From: Nitzschia sp. DOCU1 | Taxonomy: Eukaryota > Bacillariophyta > Bacillariophyceae > Bacillariales > Bacillariaceae | Assembly (NCBI GenBank): GCA_951394045.1 | Contig: OX595991.1 | Coordinates: 3,348,001-3,412,000 of the forward strand | DNA: 64,000 nucleotides | Direction: 5' to 3' | Shown here: positions 11,135 through 20,117 of the stretch, in pieces | Position numbering within the stretch: position 1 is the stretch's first letter | Layout: each line of letters begins with the position of its first letter | Translations under genes and position numbers: made by a program | The notes under the pieces: generated by a model | The model's database searches: none | Told to the model about the DNA's origin: nothing | The model's input: only the letters and a program-made list of their open reading frames with translations

Positions 11135-12124
11135 ATGTCCAAAGGGGAAGGAGCGGAAGAAACAAAGAGCAACGAGTTTGTTTGCTCAAAATGTGCATTG
11201 TATCTTGGGTTCTTGCGCAATGAAGAAGACGAGCCACTACAAATTTGCAGCGTCTGCCTGGGATTGTGGAAAGAGGCTTCAACTCGACTTCTTGAGGAAT
11301 CCTTAGAGAAAGCATGCCAGCCCTATGGGGGCTGGGGCAAGAATCGTTTTACTACAATCTCCAACCATACTGTCTCGATCGGGGTGATGTGTTCTTGCGA
11401 TATCGCCATCGATCAACGATGGCGTCGTCTTCTTATTCGACGTTTCAACAAGAGTTAAAGCACCTCTTGCATCAACGTCTGAAACAAATCCTATCGATAT
11501 TAGACGCCCCACCGCCCATATTGTCAAATGCGGAACAAGCTGGTTATTTATGGATTCATATCTTGTGCATTCCCGCCAAGGGGCATTCCCTCCTGGATCG
11601 CAATAGCATTATAGAAGCCAAAAAGCGGAAACGACACTCGAGACATTCCCATGTGACGCAAGGTGGAGACCCCAAAGATACTCTGGAACGTCGTTTACAA
11701 GCTCAAGGCTATCAATAGTGGACCTTCAATCAAGCCGAGGGTTGTGCTAGCTTCTTGCAAGGTTGTAGACGGTATCGCCGATGCCATGCCCATGGAAGTT
11801 CACGTGGCTGTCTTTCGACGACCCATTTTCTTGTATGGCCACTACACAAAGTCGAGGCGGGATGTTTCTCAAACACCCTTTGTGGTCATGGACGAAAAAA
11901 TACTTATGGCAAGCACAATACTACAAAGAAAGAAGCCACTACGTTGGGGGTCACATCGGTCGAAGAACAAAATTTGTGGCCCTATTATTCAACGATTCGG
12001 CGTTTCTACACAAACCAATTTGCCAACAGGCGATCAAATATACGGCATATACGCTTACTACAACCCGTACCGTGTAGTCCGGAGTCGCCAATTCTACCGA
12101 CCCTTTGCCAAAAAAGGTACGTAA
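11135..12124 (+). pseudogene. PUS10-like tRNA pseudouridine synthase relic
   Basis: From the ATG at 11135 the plus strand reads a zinc-ribbon-like start (EFVCSKCALYLGF, then ICSVCLGLWKE), the CxxC pairs expected at the N-terminus of PUS10. The frame then jumps near 11375 to GDVFLRYRHRSTM and YSTFQQELKHLLHQRLKQIL, again near 11660-11720 to MEVHVAVFRRPIFLYGHYTK and SRRDVSQTPFVV, and again near 11930 to TTLGVTSVEEQ. The RRP.FL.G.Y.K.RRD..QTPF...SVEEQ series matches the start of the PUS10 pseudouridylase domain. Three frame changes in 1 kb, none at a convincing GT-AG pair, and loss of everything after SVEEQ including the catalytic aspartate region mark a pseudogene. PUS10 acts on U54/U55 of tRNA in other organisms. 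Confidence 0.6.
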
Positions 12125-12672
12125 CGCCCAGCAAAGTGTCCGCCAAGGTGGCCACGTCCATTTTTTGCGGCAAGTGCTCGTCATCTGCAAACACGTTGGT
12201 TGATTTGGGTTCGGCACCTTGCGATCAACTTCTTCGGGTTGTAAGAGTCCACGTTGCACCATTTTGCGCTGATGCTCTTCAATTTTCTCTTAATCCCTTT
12301 GACGCGATTCCCGGTTGGATGTAATGCCTTGCTCAACACACAAGTCGCACCGGGCTTGTTTACCAGATTTCTTTCGTCCTTCCTTTGACAAGCCTTGTAC
12401 TTGCCCTTGGGAACGACCTCGCCATTTTCCTTCTGGAAACTCTGTCGACTTGCGCGTTTAATATCTAACCGCAGGGGTCCATGGCTGTCCTTCGTCGCCG
12501 ACGACGATGTCGCCTCCTTCCTGTCGGGCGGAACAAATCGCCCAATAGCTGCTTCATAATGATTCCATACATCAATAATCACCGTATTGGACTCGGCTAA
12601 CTTGGCATAGTAGTCTTTGGGTTCCCAATGCGTTCCTTGAATTTCGAAACTTTCGTGCCAAGAGCAAGTCAT
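12110..12672 (-). pseudogene. Rhodanese-domain protein (TrhO-like) relic
   Basis: The frame from the ATG ending at 12672 begins CSWHESFEIQGTHWEPKDYY and continues NTVIIDVWNHYEAAIGRF, the entry strand and WNHYEA motif (usually RNxYE) of the rhodanese domain in tRNA uridine 5-hydroxylation proteins. The segment that should hold the catalytic cysteine loop is gone; the sequence passes straight to a Lys/Ser-rich part, HGPLRLDIKRASRQSF and NLVNKPGATCV. Near 12310 the frame shifts so that EQGITSNRESRQRD and EHQRKMVQRGLLQPEEVDRK fall in two other frames. The fragment is convergent with the PUS10 relic and abuts it. The internal deletion and the shifts mean it cannot make an active enzyme. Confidence 0.55.
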
Positions 12673-12730
12673 CAGTCAACATGAATTTGGTCGACTCAAA
12701 TTCCGTCGGTCATAAGTTCGTAGTGACGTA

Positions 12731-13020
12731 CAATACTCGACAATCGCAGCGTGTGTTGCCGTCAAGGTACAATTCAATGCGTCCTGTCAAACCAAGTTGA
12801 GTAGCGGCTTGCTGCAGTATCTTGAGCATGAAATGATAGGTAACTTCGTTCCGAATAGGTTCAACATGTTGAGAACAGACACCCCGTGTTCGGTAGCCAT
12901 GTTGAGATTTTCGTCGGCATATTCCGCCAGTTTGGCGACTAGTTCAGATTTCTTGCCGTAAGGGCGGAGACCCCGCAATCTTATCTCGTCCTTGAGTTTG
13001 GCGACTATAACTTCGGATTA
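12731..13020 (-). pseudogene. SAP-domain fragment
   Basis: The minus strand encodes LKDEIRLRGLRPYGKKSELV followed by AKLAEYADENL, a clear SAP helix-turn-helix (a DNA-binding motif of chromatin and repair proteins). After NLNMAT the frame changes to HVEPIRNEVTYHFMLKILQQ and then LTGRIELYLDGNTRCDCRVL, ending at a TGA near 12731. The DGNTRCDCRVLYVTTNL tail looks like folded protein, so the frames belong together, but the sequence between them is too short for an intron. The parent protein's other domains are not seen. Confidence 0.5.
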
Positions 13021-13347
13021 GTCTCGATCACAGATCTCGCTAGCCGGGCTGTTAGCCACCCGGCTGTTAGAAGACGACAACATCATTCTCTCAGAGGCTT
13101 TCGTCTTCAAGTCGATATGATCGGTTCTAGTCATCTTTTCGATTCGGTTCTTCGTCTTTCAGATTTTGGATTTCATCAAGGCGCGAGCCAATGGTAAGGT
13201 TACCACATCAGAGAACTACGAGTTCTACCTGGTCCGTGGATTTGCTGCCAGCATGTACGTTCCTTCGATCGGTATCCAGCAGATGGGTAGGAACTCGAGC
13301 ATTTTGGGAGCCGCCAAAGGCTGCCACTGATGCACTTGCAAGATCTT

Positions 13348-14087
13348 TCAAGTCCACGCCGCTAGTAAGTCGTCCTCGAAGTTCTCGTCCTCGTCATCCA
13401 GGCTCGCTGATTTTCGACGGCGAACGAACAGGTCGTCCAAGCGCCTCGAGATCGAGTCATCGTCGTCGAAGACTTCTTGGGCCAAAGCACCTGCTACGTC
13501 CCAGTTCTCCTTGGCACCGTGGGCTTGAATGGTATCGTCGATCCCCCACAGTCCTACCTTCAAGTCCACCGCATCCATCCATTCATCATCCATTGGAACG
13601 ACTGCTTCGGCTTGCGGCGATTCTTCTTCTGGCCGAGCTTGCTCCTCTTGTTGGACTAACTTATCGGTGGCTTTGACGAACCCTCAATGCCTTATCTTTG
13701 AATATCAACGTAGAAATATCTTTCAAATTATCGAAAAATGTGGCAGGTGTTTTCGTTTTCATGATGATGGTCGACCAATTCGGCGGTATACTGGAGCATG
13801 CTTTCATCACCACCCTCCCGAGTCTCGCTTTTCAAGATGATGCAAGGCGACAACCAGTCCACAAACGATTGATACAGAATCATGAGATGCTCTTCGGCAT
13901 CTTCATCTTCAATCCAATCTTGCCCAGATCGACAAGCCGTTACGATATTCGGGGGACAAGGCTCTTTATGTAGTTCGGTAGTCATTGTGAGAATATCGTC
14001 AGCTCGTCCAACCGCGGCCCAAGTAATTGATATCTCGTAAGGTTCTTGCCAAGCTTCGACCAAAGAGGGACATAAGTCAAATATCAT
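13348..14087 (-). pseudogene. Unassigned protein fragments
   Basis: Two adjacent minus-strand frames have protein-like composition. 13728-14087 begins near LCPSLVEAWQEPYEISITWA and has ACRSGQDWIEDEDAEEHLMI; it ends in HHHENENTCHIFR. 13348-13670 has QQEEQARPEEESPQAEAVVP, then MDDEWMDAVDLKVGLWGIDD and an acidic end before TGA. They lie upstream of, and in the same direction as, the SAP fragment, so all three may be parts of one broken gene. No domain is recognised. Confidence 0.35.
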
Positions 14088-15454
14088 ATGTAATCCAAAT
14101 ACAATTCTTCAGACTCTTCTAAATCTCAGAGAAGATCTGGATCTTGCCCAACGATACCGCCGCCACAAATGCATTGATAAGCAGAGCTCTTTGGATATTA
14201 CCTGGGAACTCTTCTCGTGTCGGATGCCTTTGAGGCCTTGCTTCGTTTCCGCAAAGCGAGTTCCGTGTGTACGGAACGTTGGCATCAAACAGGAAAACGG
14301 CAATCACAACCATACGCGAGCAACCGTGGTGCTCGAGCACATGATGCAAGCGTCGGATGTTTCAGGGAATCGTCGCTAGGTTAAGGAAATGCATTTGGCG
14401 TGTTGTCAGGTACAATCACGTCATTGCCTTGGCCCAGAAGTGGAGTAGAATAGCAACTCGACGGCAGCAGTCATTGTCATCGTCATCATGGTTCCCGCCA
14501 AAATGTCCAAGCATAGCTTTTTTCTGCATGATGAGAGGGCATGTGTCCGTTCGGAATGGTCGAATGGGAAAATCGAATGAGTCCAACGAATGAATTGCCG
14601 ACTCCTGGTGGGGTCCAGACCATCGGAGGCCTGCCCGCCGTTCTTGAAGAACTCCATTAGAACTCCATTGAGTCGACAAAGGCCCAAAACAACGAAATGA
14701 ATCTCACATCCTACGAAATCAGCGATTTTCGACCCCCCACCAAATCAACGACCATGGCACTATTTTGGAAGCAAGCCTGTGGCAGGACATATTGCTTTCA
14801 GGCCTTGATTCATAGCCACGTGCGTTATTCGAAACATCTCTGAACAGACTTGAGCGAGTGGCATTGTTCAAATCCGCCTACAGAAGTCGACCTCGCTTCG
14901 TGAAATTTACGATTTGTCGATTTCAGGACTCAACAAATTGAGACCCAAAGAGCCCAAAAATCGACCCTTTTTCTGGCTTTTCTCATTTCACAAGCCGTCT
15001 AGCTCAAATGACCGGGTGATCTCATAAACCTTGGCTTACGGCAGTATCGAGGTTGTAATTGGAGGCGTTTTAGTCGCCGGTAAGCCTTCCCACGCCTACG
15101 GTCAAATTCAAGCGTTTTGGGATAAATCGGGCCATGCACCGAATCATGGTTTTGGCAGTTTCTTTGGCGTTCGCCATCTTTGCGGCTTGCCAAGCATAGA
15201 TTCATCATGCAGGTGTTTTATGAAAAATTACCGGGGTAGAAAGAGTCGGGAATACGAGATGCGAAAATATCGCGTATCTTCTCGTGTTACTGAAACTACT
15301 AGCTCGGCCCTGGTGGCCTTGGACAAGCGGTGGTTTGTGCTCGATGATGAATAAGACTCTTACCCGCGTCCTCAAGTCGAACAGCTACGCAATATCAAGT
15401 CCCCAGCAAACTATCTAAGTCCGACTTGCTGAGCTCCTAGCTCATTCTAGCAAG
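14088..15454. other. Region without a supported gene
   Basis: Short frames on both strands between 14109 and 15354 lack recognisable motifs. The minus-strand pieces at 14109-14687 may be more of the decayed cluster. 14700-15000 shows nothing. Confidence 0.4.
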
Positions 15455-15640
15455 TGTGCCTTCTTATTGACGGCGATGTCGATGGTGGTCCGGTTCCGAT
15501 ACGTTAACGACACTTTGAGTCAAATCTTTCGTCTGAAGCTCAACGAAAGCGTTGCATACCCACTGTGCAACAAAGGCTTCATTCCCACTGTCTATCATAA
15601 TTGGGAATCCAGGCGACAACAAAGAACTAGGATACGCCCA
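15455..15640 (+). repeat. Decayed partial copy of the dynamin-like gene's 5' end
   Basis: 15455-15535 (ttcttattgacggcgatg...) is a diverged copy of 15925-15995, the segment just after the GTPase P-loop. 15536-15640 (gcgttgcatacccac...) is a diverged copy of 15738-15845, the 5' leader and start region. The order, P-loop piece then leader piece, is what a tandem gene duplication followed by an internal deletion would leave. Confidence 0.7.
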
Positions 15641-15796
15641 AGTTCCACTTACTTCAACGGAAGACTTCTGGGGTTCCTAAAAATCTGGATTAAGGTTCCT
15701 AAAAATCTGAAATGGTCGTTGCGTCCCTTCTGCAAATTTTCGAAAACAGCGTTGCATGCCCACAATACACTACATACAGCATTCCAGATCTCTACC

Positions 15797-17968
15797 ATGG
15801 TGGGGAATCAAACAGGCAACGAACGACTTCGCGAGTTTATGGACAAGCTGGCAGTGTCCAATGTCAGCCGTCACGTGGAACTGCCCATGATTGCCGTCAT
15901 GGGGGACACGAGTAGCGGCAAGAGTTTCTTATTGACAGCGATTTCCATGGTGGAACTACCGAGTTCGGATACGCTAACGACACGATGTCCTATAATGTTG
16001 CAAATGAAGCGAGCGGAACAACGAACGGCCAAAGTAACAGTGCAGTGGAAAGAGCATCTTCCCGCAGAGCAGGGGGCGTCGCCCCCGCCGTCGTTTTTGA
16101 GAGTAGTCAACGAAGCATCCTGGCTCAGTTTGAGCGAGTACATCGCTGAGGCCCAGGCCCATATCCTCAAAGAGAAACACAAGACAGGAACAAACGACGT
16201 TTCTAAGGATATCGTACAAGTGCGAGTGACCGGGCCTGATTGCGAAGATCTTACTCTGATTGACTTGCCGGGCATTGTACGATCAACGGGGGCAGGCGAA
16301 AGCACAAGTCTGGTGGCAGACATTCAAAGCCTGATTGATGACTACCTGGCTAACTCTCGCTGTGTCATTCTAGCTGTCCATCCGGCCAATGTCGACTTTC
16401 ATAACTCTCAAATCATGGCTGATGCCAAGAAGGTTGACCCGCAGACCAAGCGGACGTTGCCCGTGATTACTAAACCGGACTTGATTGACACGGGAGCAGA
16501 AGACGCCGTCAAAGAGCTGTTGCTGGGTCACAAGACGGACAAGTTCGATAAGGGCTTTCATATGGTCAAATGTCGTGGTCAAAAAGCGCTGAATGACCGT
16601 CAGTCGATTGAGAATGGTCTTACGAGCGAAGCTGTATTCTTTGACAAGACGGAACCATGGCGCAGCATTCCCAATCGTAGGTTGTTCGGTATCAAGGAGC
16701 TCCGGGTAAAGTTGGGCGAGCTGCAGATTCAAATGGTGCAGGATTCGTTTCCAGAGATTTTGGAGGACATGAAGTCTCAAAAGGCGAAAGCTCTCGAGGA
16801 ATTAGAAGGCATTGGTGAGATGTGCGAGAACATGCCGGAGAAACGTAATCTCTATTTGGAAATCGTCCGGCGTGTAATCAAAGAGATTGGAGATCTTGTC
16901 GCCGGGCAATCATTTGCGATCAATCGCAAGCGGAAGCGGGCTTCGCTGGCCGCAGACTTCCATGCACTTTGTGAGAGCTTTAGTTCAAAGTTGTCAAAGA
17001 GCATTTTAGCTGTGGGGTCGGAGCTTTCGACAGGAACACAGGTTTTCGTTACAAATGCAAAGGGCGTTTATTCTGGAGTTGTTACACGTGTGGAGGATAG
17101 ACGAGTATTTGTCCGACGTGACGACAGCGACGGCGAAGAGGAGAGCGACGGAGAAGAGGAGAAGGGGTCGATACCTGTGCCCAAGAACGAGGTTCGTAGA
17201 GATGCCCGTTGGATCAAGAAACGTCTGTCGGAGCATCGATCGCTACTAGACTTGCCCATCTTCCCGAGCGCTTCAGTCTTCAACAGTATAATTTCCAGTT
17301 TCATCGAAGAGGACTGGGAGGCCAGCTGTCATGAGCTGCTAGAGTCGGCGATGAAACTTTTGAGGAGCATCATCACGGGCGTTCTGTCAGTCGAGAAACG
17401 CCTGGTAAACTATCCACGGCTCGCCAATTTCTTGAAAATTCGAATGGACGAGGTTGCGCAAGCATCATGTGATTCCGCTCGTGCGGATCTTGAAAACTAT
17501 TTGGAAAAGGAGAAAAAGCCGTACAGTCAGAACGACTACTTGACCGAAACCCTCACCCGACTAAGATTGCAGTCGATTCAACAATCCATCAACCAATCTT
17601 TGGGTTTGGACAACTTCCGCGGTGGCGAGCAAATTTCAAAGACGCAAGTAAAGACCACAATCGACGCCATCTTTAACAGGAATCGGAAAAAGTCACTCGA
17701 CGACCACATGGCCGAAGACTTGCAGCATTGCCTCGATGCGTACGGAAAGGTGGCATACAAGCGTTTTGCGGATGCAGTGCCAATGATTTGCAAGGAGATT
17801 TTTGTGAACTATGCTAGGAAGGCAGAAGCTTCCCTGTCCATACTACCTGACGAAGAAAAGCTGGACGAATTGATTGCAGAGTCAACCGAGTCACGAGAGA
17901 AATACACTTATCTTCGCGGAAAGGTTTCAGACCTCGAAGAAGGTCTGAAAAGTATTGAAAGCCTATGA
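15797..17968 (+). CDS. Dynamin-superfamily large GTPase
   Basis: 723 residues from the ATG at 15797, which has a good context (accATGG). The open frame extends 110 codons further upstream, but that stretch has no ATG at its beginning and is made of duplicated pieces, so I exclude it. The GTPase domain has G1 GDTSSGKS (residues 36-43), a TRCP switch I, G3 DLPG (156-159) and G4 TKPD (225-228), in the order of dynamin/Mx proteins. After the stalk begins, residues about 413-455 form a small beta-rich insert (GTQVFVTNAKGVYSGVV) followed by an acidic DSDGEEESDGEEEK loop, resembling a Tudor/KOW-type barrel. The rest is helical, with a GED-like end. No PH domain or membrane helix is seen. It probably acts in membrane remodelling or fission; an Mx-like role cannot be excluded. 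No intron is needed. Confidence 0.9.
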   Translation: MVGNQTGNERLREFMDKLAVSNVSRHVELPMIAVMGDTSSGKSFLLTAISMVELPSSDTLTTRCPIMLQMKRAEQRTAKVTVQWKEHLPAEQGASPPPSFLRVVNEASWLSLSEYIAEAQAHILKEKHKTGTNDVSKDIVQVRVTGPDCEDLTLIDLPGIVRSTGAGESTSLVADIQSLIDDYLANSRCVILAVHPANVDFHNSQIMADAKKVDPQTKRTLPVITKPDLIDTGAEDAVKELLLGHKTDKFDKGFHMVKCRGQKALNDRQSIENGLTSEAVFFDKTEPWRSIPNRRLFGIKELRVKLGELQIQMVQDSFPEILEDMKSQKAKALEELEGIGEMCENMPEKRNLYLEIVRRVIKEIGDLVAGQSFAINRKRKRASLAADFHALCESFSSKLSKSILAVGSELSTGTQVFVTNAKGVYSGVVTRVEDRRVFVRRDDSDGEEESDGEEEKGSIPVPKNEVRRDARWIKKRLSEHRSLLDLPIFPSASVFNSIISSFIEEDWEASCHELLESAMKLLRSIITGVLSVEKRLVNYPRLANFLKIRMDEVAQASCDSARADLENYLEKEKKPYSQNDYLTETLTRLRLQSIQQSINQSLGLDNFRGGEQISKTQVKTTIDAIFNRNRKKSLDDHMAEDLQHCLDAYGKVAYKRFADAVPMICKEIFVNYARKAEASLSILPDEEKLDELIAESTESREKYTYLRGKVSDLEEGLKSIESL

Positions 17969-18360
17969 TTCTAGCCACGGTACGGCCATCGAGGATTCAT
18001 TCACGATGAGTCGGTAGAGTTAGTAGTTGCGTGATTTCAAACGCGCACATCGAGGAGATGCTTGTTGCGTGAGCAGAACAAGCCCATTACGTTCGATAAT
18101 AATCAAGCATAGCAAATCCTTTAAAAAAGTAAAGTCAATTGCTTGCTAGTATTGAAAGCCTATGATTCTAGCCGCCGCGGCACGGCCATCGAGCATTCAT
18201 CCAAGAGTCGTCATCCCTTAGTTTGATTGACAGTTAGTAGTTGCGTGATTTCAAACGCGCACATCGAAGAGATGCTTGTTGCGTGAACAGGACAAGCCCA
18301 TTAGGTTCGATAATGATCAAGCAAGGCCAATCCTACTAGCTGGTAGTAAAGTTAACAGCC
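17951..18360. repeat. 197-bp tandem duplication of stop codon and 3' UTR of the dynamin-like gene
   Basis: The sequence agtattgaaagcctatgatt, which holds the last codons and TGA of the GTPase, occurs at 17951 and again at 18148. The following roughly 190 bases are copied with scattered changes, including gtgatttcaaacgcgcacat and aacaagcccatta-type segments. The second copy fills the gap to the convergent ureohydrolase. Confidence 0.85.
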
Positions 18361-18402
18361 TTAGAGAACCGTTTATCTGTATTATAACTACGTAGTATTG
18401 TA

Positions 18403-19754
18403 TTAGAACGGAACAAACTCCTTGTCGATGATGCTCTTGTGCTTGCCCATGGTTCCATGACTGACCATGGCCCCCAAGGCATCGACAATGATTCGCAAGG
18501 CCATGAGCGATGTAATATCCGCATGATCATAGGGAGGACTGACTTCGACAACTTCCATACCGCACAAACCTTCCTTGGCCACTTCCCCCACCAATTTCAA
18601 AGCTTCGCGTGGCAACAAACCTCCTGGTTCGGGCCATCCCGTTCCTGGCACAAAGGCCGCTTCAATGGAATCGATATCATAACTCATGTATACCGCATCA
18701 CATCCATCCCACGCCAAATCCAACGCCATTTCGGCAATCTTTTCAATTCCATATTGTTCAATATCATCCATGGTAAAAATGTTGGTTTCTCGTTCAATCA
18801 TGTTGGGTACTGCCGGTCGCGGGACTTGCCAACCTCCAATGCCAATTTGTACCAAGTTCTTTGCGCGTACATTTGGCAAATTGGTCGCATGAAAGTATGG
18901 CGTAGTATGCATGCGTTCATCCATGTCTTTTTCTTGAATATCCGCATGACGATCGACATGAATGATCCCAATATTTTTGGTGGTGACACTTGCCAAACCC
19001 CGTACGGTAGGAAAGCCAATGGAATGATCACCACCCAAAATAATGGGAAAGGATCCTGTGGAAGCAATGTGAGCAATGGCATTGGAGATTTGATCAAAGG
19101 ACTTTTCCAAATTTGCGGGGATGGTAAAAACGTCTCCGGTATCACACAAGGTCATGGATTCTCGCAAATCAATGCCGCGTTCATAATTGTATGGAGTATA
19201 CAAGGCGGAAATACGTCGAATGCCTTGTGGTCCAAAGCGAGTACCCGCACGATAGGTACATCCTCCATCAAAGGGGACACCCACCACAGTTGCATCGTAG
19301 TTGCCTACTAGACGCACGTCTTCGACGTAGGGAGCTTTCAAAAAGGTGTTGATTCCCGCAAAATGGGGAAGTTCTCCTCTCGAAAACGTGGAAATATCCC
19401 GATCTTCAATGGACGATGCGGCGGGCAATCCCAATCGCAATCCTTCATCCAAATGTTCTCGCATTTTGGTGCGAGGAATCTTGGCTTCCTATCAAGTTAA
19501 GTTGTGGAAAAGAAAGAGTGTATTGAGACGACGATGATGATGATGATGATGACGATGATGACATGGAACGACTAGTACTATTGCACTACTTCTTTGTTGA
19601 TTTTACGTACCGCCAAGGCAGCCTTCCACCCCCTTGTGGTCTTTGGATTGAAAGGATCCGGATGATGCGAACGACGAGCTTCTTGAAGAACTCGTCCTTG
19701 TTCACGGCGCAAGGTTGCCTGCAAGAAGCGTTTGGACGCTAGCGAGAACGTCAT
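18403..19754 (-). CDS. Ureohydrolase, guanidine-hydrolase (GdmH)-like, probable mitochondrial targeting
   Basis: Two exons, 19611-19754 (48 codons) and 18403-19488, flank a 122-bp intron with a GTACGT donor and TTGATAG acceptor; together 409 residues. The N-terminus (MTFSLASKRFLQATLRREQG) is basic and Ser/Leu-rich like a mitochondrial presequence. Metal ligands of the agmatinase/arginase fold are present: GGDHS (200-204), DRHAD (227-231) and SYDID (317-321). Two features separate it from ordinary agmatinases: an Arg in DRHAD where Ala or Thr is usual, and VPGTGWPEPGG after the second metal motif. DRH with DERMHTTPYFHATN and GIGGWQVPRP are, from memory, features of the nickel-dependent guanidine hydrolases of cyanobacteria, which release urea and ammonia from guanidine. 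An agmatinase or other guanidino-compound hydrolase remains possible. The intron contains a GAT/GAC trinucleotide run. Confidence 0.9.
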
Positions 19755-20109
19755 GGTGATGATATTACAATCAAATCGATCGACTTTACTGATAATGGAT
19801 GACAACTCGCGTACTTTCGTTGCTAGCTACTACTAGTAGTAGAGAGAAACGCCAGCTGCAGCTGCTGCTGCTGCAGGTGCATCGCAGTTGATTTAGATTG
19901 ATGGATGTGCGTGTCAACTCATTGATGCCTCTCGTCGTCGAGAGGTTCGCGATAGGCAGTTGGATCCTACCGGGTAAAAAAATGAGGCAGATAACCTAAT
20001 GCCAAGAATCAATGACGTCAGGGAAAGGCAGTAATCAAATATACCAAAGACAGCGTAGAATGGACATGCGCAACTTCCATGGCACGCATCGGCAGTTCTC
20101 CTTTTGGTC
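19755..20109. other. 5' region of the ureohydrolase gene
   Basis: Upstream of the minus-strand start codon; it holds a CTG/CAG run at about 19855-19876 and ctactagtagtag-type short repeats. It is one half of the intergenic region now split by the transposon array. Confidence 0.5.
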
Positions 20110-20117
20110 TGTTCTTC
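20110..20117. repeat. 8-bp target-site duplication, left (TGTTCTTC)
   Basis: Directly precedes the first base of the left terminal inverted repeat; the same eight bases directly follow the array at 34354-34361. Confidence 0.9.

Noticed and set aside
15467..15796. N-terminal extension of the dynamin-like protein by 110 residues
   Set aside because: It begins at a TTG, not ATG, and consists of duplicated decayed pieces; the ATG at 15797 has a good context and starts the conserved sequence.
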